A stretch of DNA of 64,000 nucleotides from Asterochloris sp. CNOR1 (Eukaryota; Chlorophyta; Trebouxiophyceae; Trebouxiales; Trebouxiaceae), in the NCBI GenBank assembly GCA_963969365.1, contig OZ017746.1, forward strand, positions 1,550,001 through 1,614,000. The letters run 5' to 3'. Of the stretch, positions 52,501 through 63,700 are shown piece by piece. The notes under the pieces are model-generated. The model was not told the origin of the DNA. It saw nothing but the letters and a program-made list of their open reading frames with translations, and made no database searches. The position numbers and the translations under genes are program-made. Position 1 is the stretch's first letter, and each line of letters begins with the position of its first letter.

Positions 52501-53720
52501 ACGCTGCTTCACACAGGGCTCATGCTGTGGGACAGCGGCCCTGTGCTGGCCCGCCTGCTTCTGGCATGCCCTGCTCTCACGGCAGGTCAGGCCCCCTTCC
52601 CAAGCTGTTGTGCCCTGACATGGCGCCTCCCTCACCCGTGTCATATCTAAATGCACTTGCAGATGGCACCTCCCTCATCAGCAGTTTTCAGTGATGTACT
52701 TGCGCATGGTGGTGCCAGCAAGGCAAGTCTGGCTCCCTGACAGCTGCATATGAGGCACCAGCTCGCGATTGCTACAGCAAGCGGGCCTCATCTGGCATAC
52801 CGTGCTGGCATGCAAAGCAGGCTTGACCTTTGGACAGCTGCACACATGTATCTGGTCTGGGGCACCGCCACCATGCCTGTCAGCATGGTTGCTCCTGGTG
52901 TGCAGAGCAGCACGTGCTGGAGGTGGGGTGTGGCGTGAACCCCCTGTGCTGCCTGGCTGCCCTGCAAAGCGCACGCAGGGTGGTGTGCACAGACGGCAGC
53001 CCTGAGACGCTGGAGCGCCTGGCCCACAACCTGTCCATGAATGCCTGGTGAGCATGCTGCTCACATCGTGATGGCGCTTTGCTGTCTGCTGGTCCGGGCC
53101 ACCCTGTCACCCTGGGATGCCTGTTTGCTAGCGCTGGCTTGCAGCGGCCAGCCCAGGGAACGGCTGTGCCGTGAAGGCAGCCCTGGAAAGGCCTGGCCAG
53201 TCCCCGCCTTGGCGGCAGTATGCTGTAGAGCGCAGGCCCGGCCAGCAATGCTGTGGCGCCAAAGTGGCTCTGCAAGGAACAGCTATGTGAACAGCAGGAG
53301 TTGGTCCTGTCAGGCAGCCCTCAACTGGTGTGCTGTCTGCATTGCAGCAATGTTGTCATCGAGCGGGCCCGGCTGCGGCAGCTCACCTGGGGAGATGCCC
53401 ACCACCTGCCAGCCATACAGCAGGAGTTCTCAGCTGGGTTCGACACCGTTCTTGGATCTGATGTGGTCTACAGTGCAGATTGTGTGCCAGATCTGTTTGC
53501 TACAGCTGTGGCACTGCTGGCAGAGAGCCGCTCTGCACGCCTCATGCTGTGCCACGTCACACGGTGTGTCAGTGAAGACCGTATTCTAGCCGCAGCACAG
53601 CACGCAGGCCTCAAACCCCTGTCAAACCCTGCATGTCTCACTCAAGAGCACATGAAGAGTGCTGGTCTCAAGGAACCTTACAGGTTGCTGACTTTTGCTC
53701 TCAATGACCTTCCAGACTAA
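49545..53720 (+). CDS. Double methyltransferase: METTL2/6-type tRNA m3C domain fused to Methyltransf_16 domain
   Basis: Seven exons join in phase: 49545-49856, 50214-50468, 50925-51098, 51440-51964, 52432-52585, 52906-53047 and 53348-53720, giving 644 residues. Domain 1 starts with HWENFYKHNADKFFKDRHYL, typical of METTL2/6/8 enzymes that make 3-methylcytidine in tRNA anticodon loops. It continues with SAM motif I (VLEVGCGVGNTAFPLL), CDLSATAIGIV, MVFVLSAISPDQM, ISHNFYARSDGTCAYFF and QQGIVMHRRWIQAVF. Domain 2 has TGLMLWDSGPVLARLL, HVLEVGCGVNPL, TDGSPETLERLAHNL and LGSDVVYSADCVPDLF, as in the METTL21-like protein methyltransferase group (Methyltransf_16). A polar linker of about 140 residues lies between them. 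From memory, some plant proteins have the same two-domain order, so the fusion is probably old. Introns 1 and 2 hold decayed copies of the following exon starts. Confidence 0.92.
50098..50133 (+). repeat. Decayed copy of methyltransferase exon 2 start in intron 1
   Basis: After CCTGCAG, the intron reads GTGGGCTAAGGATTGGGCC, against GTGGGCTGCGGAGTGGGCA at the real exon 2 start (50214). The copy carries an in-frame TAA, so it is not usable. Spacing is 116 bp. Confidence 0.85.
50736..50920 (+). repeat. Decayed copies of methyltransferase exon 3 start in intron 2
   Basis: The real exon 3 starts at 50925 with AIACVAATLKPG. The intron at 50736 reads AIAHMAMITLKR in the same register. Two shorter CAGCCACCCTGTT units follow near 50857 and 50899. 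Confidence 0.8.
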
Positions 53721-53853
53721 CTTTTTCTGCAGTCCCCAGATATGTCAGGCACCAGATTGTACAAGAAAATACTGCAGCATGCCTCGCTGAGACAGGGCAC
53801 ATTTGTTGGGCAACAAGATAGAATCAATATGACCTTGACTCACGCAAAATGCA

Positions 53854-55445
53854 CTACGGCATGAACTCATAATGGCCAGAAGCATGGCCGGATGCTCCAC
53901 TGGAACCGGCCATCAGGCTGAGCCTTTGGTAGGGGTTGGAGCTAGGGTCATGGTAAAAGCCCTGAATGCTGCCATCCTGCCGACACAAGCACAGGTAATA
54001 GAAGCCGGCAATGGTCAGGCCACACTCAGGGTCGCGAGGACTCTGGAACCAGCGCTCCTGCAGGGGGGCAGCTTTCGTGAGCAACTGAGGGAATGACAGG
54101 CTCAGGGGGCCACATTCGCCAGCTGCGAGTGCAGCTGAGCAGAGCCAGGCCTCATATGCAGCATCCCATAGATGGGCGGCTGAGCCGCCAAGACCCAGGA
54201 GGCAGCCCTCTCAGCCAGGCACCTCAGCAAGGGCAGCCAAGCAGAGCCAGTCCCCAGAAGCTGGCAACCCTCAGAGAGGCCAGGACCTCAAGCCTTCAAC
54301 AAGGTGCAACCCACCACCAGATCCATTGTGCTCACCTTCCACCTCATGAATATGTGGGAGTGCTGACCCAACCTGTCACTCCTGCAGAAGCAGAGCAGCT
54401 GGCAGTGCTGTCCACAACGAAGCACTGGGGGGCAGCCGGGCATTAAAAGCCTGCAAGTCCGGCACCCACCTGCCCCCAGTGGCCTTGACCTGCTGCTCAA
54501 GCGGCCTGAAGGGCTCAAATTTGCGCCAATGCTGCAGGTCCACAGAGTGCTGGACACTCCACTTGGATGTGATGAAGGAGCTGTTCATGTTGTCAATGAT
54601 GTCTCCCTGCAGCCCGGGCAGCTGAGCTGAGGCCTCAGCCAACTGATGACACTTGCATGGCAGCAGGGCAAGGCGCATTCCAGGGCAGCCATAGGCAGCG
54701 AGCAGTGATGGATGACAGTTAGGGCTGCTTCAGCCAGCAGCAGGGCATTCACAGTGCCAGGGGAAACACCCTTCCCCCAAGTCAGCGTCTGAGAGGCAGG
54801 ATCTGAGGGGCACAGGCTGGCAAAGCGGCAACACTGCTGCAGAGGAGGGGGCAGACCACAGCAAGGGTGACCGCACCTCCCAAAAAGTGATGACAGGTGC
54901 CTTGGCCCGGGGCACATTTTCTGCCAACATTGAGCCGCATATGTACCCTGTTTCCAAATTGCACTCCTGCAGCATTCACAGCTTGAGACGATGGTCGGTG
55001 CATGGTGCTCGTTGAAGGCCGCCAGCCATTCCAAAGGTGCACAGCACCCAGCCCACCACTTAGATGCGTTGCTTTCACCCTTGACCACACGCCCGCTTGC
55101 GAAGAGGAGCCCGCGCAAGTGCTCAGCAAATCATACGAGCACATGCCTGAGCTGGCAGGCAGGCTCAGCAGGATGCTCATGGGTTCCCCTTGGTGCCAGC
55201 CTGTGAGCTCAAGAACACAGGAGAAGACACGCCCCTGAGTCTGACCTTCAGGTCGAGGCGAAACCTGGCACGACGCACAATTCAGGTGTGAGGCCCACCT
55301 GCACAGTGACCACCACAGACCAGTCCTCCTGGAGGCTGGTCTGGCTGCGGCTGACTCGCTGGGAGCCCGTGAAAGTCTGCCCAGGCTGGAGGAAGCTGCA
55401 GGGCTGGGGCGGGTCCAGATTCTGCAGCACCCCAGCCACAAAGGC
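53854..55445 (-). CDS. GID4: GID4-like substrate receptor of the CTLH/GID E3 ligase (core exons)
   Basis: GID4 (Vid24 family) binds N-degrons and brings them to the GID/CTLH ubiquitin ligase. Four exons join in phase: 55299-55445, 54877-54966, 54470-54606 and 53854-54100. Blocks in order: CSFLQPGQTFTGSQ (like the family SxFxGxQ start), WSVVVTVQ, NLETGYICGSM, APVITFWEGDIIDN, SSFITSKWSVQHSVDLQHW, then GLTIAGFYYLCLCRQDGSI and QGFYHDPSSNPYQRLSL near the end. The stop is TAG at 53854-53856. The stretch before GLTIAGFYY (FPQLLTKAAPLQERW) departs from the usual FMRWKE motif. The start is not resolved: a possible first exon with MRRWPEMEGAGLAED lies at about 55755-55868, but its phase does not match my exon boundary. 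Confidence 0.82.
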
Positions 55446-56784
55446 CTGAATGCAGCACTACAGCAACAATGATGGGTTCACAGCATCACTGACAGCTTCA
55501 GATGATGCTGTGCTGACACGGTGGCATCACAACAAGGTGGCACGCCGAGCTGAAGTCAGATGTTTGGGCAGAGTTTGTGCTAGGCAAGACAGCAATCGGC
55601 CAGGACCCCAAGATATGAGCTGTGCAAATGTCACACCATGCTGCAGGATGTGGCACGGCCCCAGGCAGTGGGCTCGACTCCACCCAGCAACAGCATGAAG
55701 CCTGAGCAGGAGGTCCAGGCCCCACATACAGCAGGCCGCAGCGGTACCCACCCTCAAAGGCACGGCTGGCAGGGGGCTCCGCTCCCGCCTGGCGGCATGA
55801 GGGGCCATCTGCGCCTGGTCCTCTGCCAAGCCGGCACCCTCCATCTCTGGCCACCGCCGCATGCGGGCGCCCTGAGGGCTTGGCTCAAAAGCGGACAGGG
55901 CAACCCTTCGTGCTGTTGCTGGCCGCACGGCCTGGCTGTTATGCAGCACCTGCCGCTGACCCATCTCTGCAGGCAGATTCCGCTGCCCCAACTCTGCAGA
56001 CAGGCCAAAGGGCTGGAGTGGATCATGTCATTGATGATGTGATCAGGAACCCAATTGGAAGGCCGAGCTGGTGTGCAGCGCCCCCAGCTCAGCAGGCAGA
56101 CAGCGCTGGGCCCAGTACGCAGGCAACCAAGAAAGATGGACAGAGGTACATGATCTCCCTTTCCCTGAGCAGGCTGGCAAGCAGAGCCTGCCGATGCCCC
56201 CACTCGCAGGCAGATGTGCTACCCTAGCTCAGCTCGTGGAGTTGCCCCTCAGCCTGAGGTTCATGGAACCGGCACACTTGGCATCATCCATGAAGACACT
56301 GGATTGCGCAACCTCAAGCAGTCCTGCTTGGCCACCTCTCCATGTTGGCTCCCCCCAAACCCAGCCAGCACGCCACCTCAGGCAAATCTTGGCGCCGGAG
56401 GGCACCACAAGCACTACCGAGCTCCTGTCCAGGCAGCCCAACCCCTTCTGCCCAGTCACATTCCAAGCTCCACCTTTCAGGCCGCTGACCCGCATGCCTC
56501 TCCTCAACCCCGTCAAGTGCCAAGTAGCATGCTCCTGCCTATGCAGGCCATCGTCCTTCCGCCTGTCCAGCCACCCCTAGCATCCCTGGCTGGTGCCATT
56601 CACACCCCACTCTGCCTGCCCTTATGTGCCCTCCCAGACCCCTGCATCCTCTCGTCCCCCGATCTGCCGGCGTGCCCCACTAAAGCAGCTCCAAAGCCAG
56701 GACGCACCCGCAAGCATTCCAGCATTCCCGCCTGGGCAAGTCAATTCAGCCTGTACCCCAACCCTACTGTCGCCCTGAGCTCAC
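55446..56784. other. Unresolved region upstream of GID4
   Basis: It probably holds the GID4 5' exon(s), UTR and promoter. A 255-codon open frame on the plus strand (56214-56978) has no family similarity and is Pro/Ser-rich, and I take it as antisense chance. Confidence 0.35.
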
Positions 56785-57010
56785 CCCGCTCCGCCAAAAC
56801 GCCCACATGTCCACGCACACGCGACTCCAGCGCAAGGATCCTCTCGTCCAGCTGGTCCAGCGCAGCGTCCTCATACTCGTCCCCAGCGTACATCTCATCG
56901 TCGCTGGACATGGGGCAGGGGTCTGTCTGCACCGCCTGCACCGCCGTGGCTGCATACATGTCTCCCACCTCATCCTGACTGGCCCGCAGAGCACTGAGGG
57001 CATGGCGATT
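56785..57010 (-). CDS. Acidic, coiled-coil-like exon of an unidentified gene
   Basis: A 226-nt open block is bordered by an acceptor (CTTGCAG) and a donor (GGG|GTGAGC). It reads SSDDEMYAGDEYEDAALDQL and then DERILALESRVRGHVGVLAE, so it is acidic and then heptad-like. I do not recognise the family. It could be a 5' exon of the GID4 gene or a small separate gene. Confidence 0.4.
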
Positions 57011-57797
57011 CTGCAAGCATTGAGGGGACGTTTGTGAGCACCTCTTTGTGCAAAATTGCTCAGTTCCAAGTGGGGGCTGCAATGTCGTGAGGGCGTTGCA
57101 GGCAGAATATGGCCAGCAGGCGATTTGATGCGCGAGCCTGGAGGGACTATGTGGGCGTGGCAAACTGGCAGGCAGGCAGCTGGGATCGCAGAGCTGAGGG
57201 TTGGCGCAAGGCAACGCAAAGCTGCTGCTGACTGCCTGTGCGTGCTCAGGCTTGTGACAGCGTCTAGCTGCACGCGCCTTCTGCACTTGCTGGAGTCGCA
57301 GGGTGCCAGAAGCTGCTGCGCATGCTGCAGCCCTCGTTTGCTGCCCAGCACTGCCACCTGGTCAGCGTGAAGGAGGACTGCAACCTCTCCCTGCTGCTTG
57401 TGCAGCACGCGGCCAACACAGCGCTGTGCACAATACAGGTGGCCCTGCCATGTGCCTTTTCAGGCAAGAAAAGTGCAAAGCTCTGCTACAAGTTGCACAC
57501 ATCTGATCCACTACTAGGCAGCACTGGATTCTCATCAGCTGCCCTCACCAGCAGATGTCTCTCCATGAGAGCCCTGGAGGCTGCCAGATCCTCGGAGGTA
57601 GGCATTCCCTAAGCTAACGATCCTCTTAACCCGAGTTTCCTTATTTCACCCAACCACCTTAGGTCAGCTGTGCTCTCCCGTTACGGGTAATGCCCAGGCA
57701 GAGCTTTGTCGATATAGAACGAGTTCATTAGAGGTGGTGCATTGCATTAGCAGCACCTGCAATTCACTTTACAGAGACTAGTGGTAGCTAGCAGGGC
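57011..57797. other. Unassigned stretch with one exon-like block
   Basis: On the plus strand 57333-57439 is flanked by CATGCTGCAG and CAG|GTGGCC and would encode HLVSVKEDCNLSLLLVQHA. On the minus strand the same DNA is also open (LLHADQVAVLGSKRGLQ). I cannot decide which strand, if either, is coding. Confidence 0.3.
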
Positions 57798-60700
57798 TCA
57801 TTGAGGAGCGCGTGAATGGAAAAACTCGAAGTCGGGGTGCCGCTGGTGCACCCGATTTAGCTGCCCCTGCTCGTGTAGCACTCGCAAGCCATGACCCCGC
57901 GCCAGGTGCTCTGCATGGTGCTGCAGCTCATGCAGCTGGCAGTGTTGGGCTTCGGCAGACAGCCCTTGCGTCTGGGGCATGGACATTGCCCCGCTGGCGC
58001 TTTGGTTGTGCTCCTGGAAGGCCTGGACAGCAGTCAGGGGCTCCAGCCAGCGCTCACCGTGGAGGTTGCACCACTTGAGGCCAGTGATGGGCACAGTGAA
58101 AGAGCGCAGCTGCTGGCTGGGCACTTCCTGTGGCCCCTCAGCTGCAGGGCCAGCATCAGCAGCAGCAGCAGCAGACAGGCTGCTGCTGCTGCTGCCACTG
58201 TCCAGGCTCGGCCTTGCTGGCATCTTGACAGCAGAATGGTCGGCAGGGGAGAGCTGCAGCAGCTCTGAGCTAAGCGCGTGGAACGTGAGGAAGCGGCCAT
58301 TGAGGGGCGCATCTGGGATGCGGTACACTGGGTACCAGGCCACAGCAAACCTGCAGGCACAACCTATATCAGCCCCAGCCATACACATGCTTGAAGCCGC
58401 ATGAGTTGCCGTCATGAACACTTCGACTGTCCCTCAACACCCTGGAGAGGCATGCCACGCCGGCATCCAGTCAGAGACGCACGCAGCATGAAGTAGTTGA
58501 GGCACAGATGTGCCACGCTGCCAATGCAGTATGCAGCAGCCACCTTGGCAGGCAAGCGTATCACATGATCAGCCGAATAAGCAAACCACAGGTGCAGGGC
58601 CTTTGAAGCCACACAAGCGCCGAGATGCACACCAGACATTGCTGCAATGACAGCAGCCTGTCGACGTACATCCTGCATGCTGATGCAAGGAGCAGGCTAC
58701 CCAACTGGCTCTCCAGGCAACAGCAGGCACACCTCAAGCCTGCAGAGACTGAGGTGAGAGATGCCTGACACAGGATGGCAGCGAGCTCTCCGCCTTGGTG
58801 GATCTCACTCACCAGGATGCTGGGTGCAGGTCTGCCAGGCGCTGATCCAGCAACAGGTGCCCTGGCAGGCCCCCACAGAGCTTCCCAGACGCCATGTCCA
58901 TGACCTTTTCATGCAAGGGCGCCCGATTGAAGGGCAGCTCGGTGTCAAACAGCTCGCACAGGGGGCGGACCTGCAGGGCATGAGAAGCTGTGAGCAGAGG
59001 GGTCACGGCGACGTACACTGAGCTTCTCTTCACGCAGGCTGCATGGCCCTGCTGTGGCCAGGGACCATGAAAGCAGATGTGGTTTCTAAGTCCACAAGGC
59101 AGAGCAACATCAAGCTCTGGCAGAGCAGGTCCAAGCTGCTGACCTGGGCAAGCAAGACCTGCCCTGCAACACCGCATCTCTGCAGGAACAAGCTACACTG
59201 CTCACCTGGGCAGGCCAGCCCCGCCACTCCTGGGCCAGCTGGTACACCTTGCCATGAGCAGGCCTGCCAGACTCCCGCAGGCCACGCTGCGCGCCAGCTG
59301 CGGGTGCGGCGGCTTCGCTGCCGGCCTGGGCTCGCGAGGGGCGCACCGGTGTTGTGGCCCGCGGTACTGTTGGCAGCAGCAGCTGCATGGCCGATAGATA
59401 GGGCACGTAGTAGCTGACAGAGGGGCCGCGGCTGCCGCCCAGGGTCAGAACTTCTGTGCCAAAAAGGCTGGGTTCCAGGAACCATTCCCAGATGTCAGCC
59501 TGCATCAAATGGGTGCACTGACACTGGCTTGGATGCTGGGTGCACTGACACTGGCTTTGATGCAGTGGACACAGCGGCAGCTCCTGGTACTCTTGGAGAA
59601 GCTTGCGCAGCTGGGAAGCAACCTGTTGACAAGCAGGCTGCAGCAGGGTAGGCTGGTTATGCACCACTGCAGCAGGGCGCTTTCAACATCAGCAAGCAGT
59701 GGCGTTGTCGAGCAATGCTGCTCCCAGGAAACGTGCATCCGTGGGTACCCCTGTAAGCTCTGACAACCTGAGGCTTTGACTCACCAGCTTCACATCCTGC
59801 TCTGAAGCGCCTGTTGGGCCGAGGCGGGGGGTGATGTGCTTCAGTAGGCGCTCCAGATCTGTCATGGGCACATCATCCACCACTTGTGTGGGTGGCAGTA
59901 GCATTGCACCTGCATCTGGGGCTGCTGGCGGCAGCAGAGTTGCTGGCGGGGGCCACTGCAGGCCAGGGCTTGCGGTGCTGGTTGCCTGCGCCTGGCCGTG
60001 TGGCTGCGGGTGGCGAAGCCCCGCCTGCTGCGGGCCTGCCGGCAGCTGGGGCTGGCCCTGCAGCTGCTGCTGCAGCAGTTGCCAGACCAGCTGCTGGTGC
60101 TGGGGAGCCAGGTACACACCATTCTGCACTGGGGAGGCGTATCCATTGAAGGGCATGCTGCCCAGGGGCAGGTGCACAGGGGAGTTGCCCTGGGGCTTGC
60201 CCACCCCCTGCCTGGGGTTCAGCTGGGAGGGCAGCCCTGGGGCCAGCCACTGCTGCTGCTGCTCGGGGAGGGCCTTGCCAGCTAGTCGCCGCAGGTGGCT
60301 CTCGCTGTGAGACCTGCCCTGCGCTTCCAGGAGGGACAGGCCCGGCTCGGGGCTGGCCCGCAGGGACTCGCCGCTGGCCCTGTGGGGTATATGGCCGCCT
60401 CCCTGCAGCGTCTGCAGTTGCTGAGGCGGTGGCAGCCTCTGCCCCTGCAGCACGGTGAGACTTGCTGAGTTGGCTGCTTCATCGCCAGTACTGCAATTGT
60501 CTCATGGACAACAGGTGTCACGCAATCAGCTGGGCTGAGATATGGTCAACAATTGATATGTAAGTGGAGGCCAAGAACAGCCAAGTCATGTCCACAATCC
60601 AGTTTGCTGCCTCTTTCAGCTCACAGGCCACATCCTGCAATGCTTGCAGGCCTCCAAGTGGCACCAGATCGTTTGCTACCCACAGCTTGCAGGCAAGGGT

Positions 60701-63700
60701 GTTACCTGATGGCCCCTCACATTGGGCGTGGTGCCGCTGCTTCTGCCTTGGCCGCTGTCTGCTCCTCCCAGCACGGCAGGTGCCTCAAGGGAGGGCTGCC
60801 TGCGTGCCTGCTGCCGGCGGGCGTAGTCCGCCAGCTCAGCACGGGACAGGCCCTGAGAGTGGCGCCGCAGCGATGCAGGCTCTCCATCTGCACCTGCTTC
60901 AGCCCTCACTCTCTGTGGGGCAGCTGCTGCTGGGATGCCTGCAAGAAAGACAGGCAGCGATGTGGGGTCTCATCTCACAACAAGGATCTTTAGCCGCTGC
61001 TTGCCTCTGCAACAAAGCGCTGAGCCCTTAATCACCTGGAAGCACCCACTGCTCCTTCAAGGAGGGGCTGGGCTTGATGCAATAGCAGAGTGGCTCTTAG
61101 GAGCCGTAGCGTAGTCAAACGTGGCTCCTCATTGGTTGGTGCTACTAGCACCAGCTCTTGGTGCTGCCCGCTGTGCCAGGCTTTCGTTCTTCAGCAGCGG
61201 CTGGCCGCTGCAGCTCTCACAGGTCTGCTGGGTTTTCCCCACTGCCCCTTGGTGCAGGTGTGTCCATCGATGCTCAGCAACACTCCATGATGCGGGCTGC
61301 TGCCTAGGTGTTCCAAGCCTCAAACAGGGGCTTGCCCACTGTTGTCACTGTCCAGGCCCTCAGAGACTGAAGCCGTGACAGCAGTGGCGGCCTCCTCCCC
61401 AGGTGTTTGGGGCCACTACATGGTGTTTGCCCACTGCCCCTCACCTTCACAGCGCTCATCCTGCCAGCTGCCATCTGCGCCCGTGCGCACTGGACCCCCG
61501 ACAGCAGTGGGAGCTGCCACGCTGCTGCTGCTGCGTTCCTGTGGCCTGCTGCTTCGCTCCCCTGGCCTGCTGCTGCGCTCCTCCAGCAGATTTCTGCGCT
61601 CCTCCGGCCTGCTTCTGTGCTCCTCTGGCCTGCTGCTGGCCTCCTCTGGCCTGCTGCTGCGTCTCCCTGCCAGGCTTGGCTGCTGATCCCGCCATTTGCT
61701 GTCAGAGTGCAGGCTGCCGTCAGCAGCAGCCCCCTGAATAGGCTGGTGTGGTGCCTGCACACGGAGGCGTCCCTTGGTGCTCACAGCAATGGGTGGGTGG
61801 ACGCTGCAAATGCCACTGCCTTCTGAGCAGTGCTCTGGTGCTGCAGAGTCTATCTGAAGTGCAAGCTGGACCATGGACTGCTGCAACTTGCAGGTCGTGG
61901 CAGGGGGCATCAAAAATGCACAGTGACCCGCTTGCCATGCCATCCTTTCAGGTTGACCAAACGCAGCTGCTGCCACACCTGCTCTGGGGCAGGTGCCACG
62001 ATGTTGTCCCTGGGCCTTGGCCTTGGCTTGTAGCCCCACGCGTAGCGCTGCTGCTGAGGCATGGCAGGCGGGCTCTGCAGCCCGCCAGGTGCCACCTCGG
62101 GTGCAGCAGCATCCCCGTTTGCCTCCCTCTGGCGCCACTCCTGCCGGGCAGCAGCAGCGTCAGACTCCTCCCAGCTCTCAGACCTCTGTGCTGGAGCGGG
62201 TTGTCGCTGCCAGGTGTCAGCCGCGGCAAGTGTGGGGTCTCTCTGGGCAGCTGCCTGCCCCCAGGCCCCAGCTGGCTGAGGTATTTGCTCTGATCCCGTG
62301 CCCCCGGCCACCTCAGCAGCAATAGGCCCCTGCGACATTACTGGCTGGGACGCAACGGCCCTGGCGCCAGCCTGCTGGTCAGCCTGTGGGCTGACAGTCA
62401 GCATGCTGGCTTGTGACACCTTGGGTGGCGCCTTGCTGTACTTGGTGGCCACGTCCTTGAATGTCCCGGCCGGCAGGGCTTTCCAGGGGTTAGCCGCTGC
62501 CACAGCGCCTGCCAAGGCAGCAGGCGAGGCCTGTGGCGCCTGCAGGCTGTTCAGGTGCGGCTCTTCAACAGGCTGCTGCCCCTGGTCGTGTCCTTCCTGC
62601 TGCTGCTGCCAGGACTGTTGCCATGGCTGCGGCTTCTGCAGGGGCCACTCCGCAGGTTGCTGCTGGGGCTGCTGCTGCGGGAGACGTCTGGCTGGGGCCT
62701 GCCGCTGCCCCTGTTGCGGCAGGTTCCAGTCGTCCCTGGCGGGGGCTTGCCGCTGCCGCTGCTGCGGCACTTTCCAGTCGTCCACAGCGCCCCGCCGGCC
62801 AAAGCGCTGCCGCCGAGTGGGACTGCCCCAGGCATTGCTCTGGCTGTCAGCCGAGGCCTGCTGGTCCCCCCAAGCCTCTGCCCAGCCGCGCTCCCGCTCA
62901 GGGCGCCCCTGCTGCTGCTGCTGGCGCTGTGAGGCGGCACGATCCGCCTCTTCTGAGTCCTCCCTGCCAGCTGCACCCTGGTGATGCCACTGGCTTGGGC
63001 CTGAGGGCCCTGCCTGCCGCTGCTGCTGCCAGCCAGACTGGTGCTGCTCTGCAGGGACTGGAAGCCGCTGCCAGTGGGGCTTGGCAGGCTGCTGCTGCGC
63101 CTGTGGTGCAGAGGCCCCGCCCGCTGGTCCCCGCTGCGCTGGCAATCTGCGAGAGCCTTGCCGCTGGTTGTGCGCGCCCCGGCTTGCCACAGACCCGGCG
63201 TCAGAGCGGCTGTCAAGGCTCTCTGGCGCTGAGGATCGCCCTGCACGTCGTAAAGGGAGTACTGCAGCCAGGCCCAGACCAAAGAAGGCAGCAGCAAAGC
63301 AAGCAGCAATGCCTCAGGGCCCCCAGCACTGGGTAGCCTGACTGACGCTTACCTGATAACTGTTCTGCAACTCCATAGCCCAGAACAAGGTCAATACTGC
63401 CAGATGCCAGGCTGGAGCAGTGCCCCCTTCAGCAAGCAAGGGTCAGCACCTGGCCACCCTGCGCCAAGCAAGCGCACCTTGAGCCCTGCCAGATCTCTGC
63501 CGCCTGGTGGTGATCCACCCTGAGGAGTCTGCTGAGCGACCCCTTGCTCTGATCTCACTGCCGTTATCCTCATCAGCCGCTCCAATGTCCTCTGCCCTGC
63601 GCCTCTCAGTCTCCTGGCAACACAGACCCACATATGTGAGTAGGCATGCCCTAGAATGAAGTGTGTATGCCCTGTTGCAGTTTGCGGGCTTCCAGACGCA

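Noticed and set aside
56214-56978. 255-codon plus-strand open frame between GID4 and DUF789 genes
   Set aside because: Pro/Ser-rich with no domain or good start context, and it overlaps an acidic minus-strand exon with proper splice borders.
61908-61912. Overlapping stop and start (TGATG) suggesting two separate genes at 61910
   Set aside because: Nuclear genes need a promoter between them. A 98-bp intron (61881-61978) with donor CAG|GTGTGG and acceptor TTGCAG joins the two frames in phase 0, so one gene is simpler.
62533-63336. Long plus-strand open frames opposite the DUF789 N-terminal exon
   Set aside because: They are the antisense of a Gln/Arg-rich coding exon in GC-rich DNA. No family similarity or splice logic supports them, while the minus strand joins in phase.
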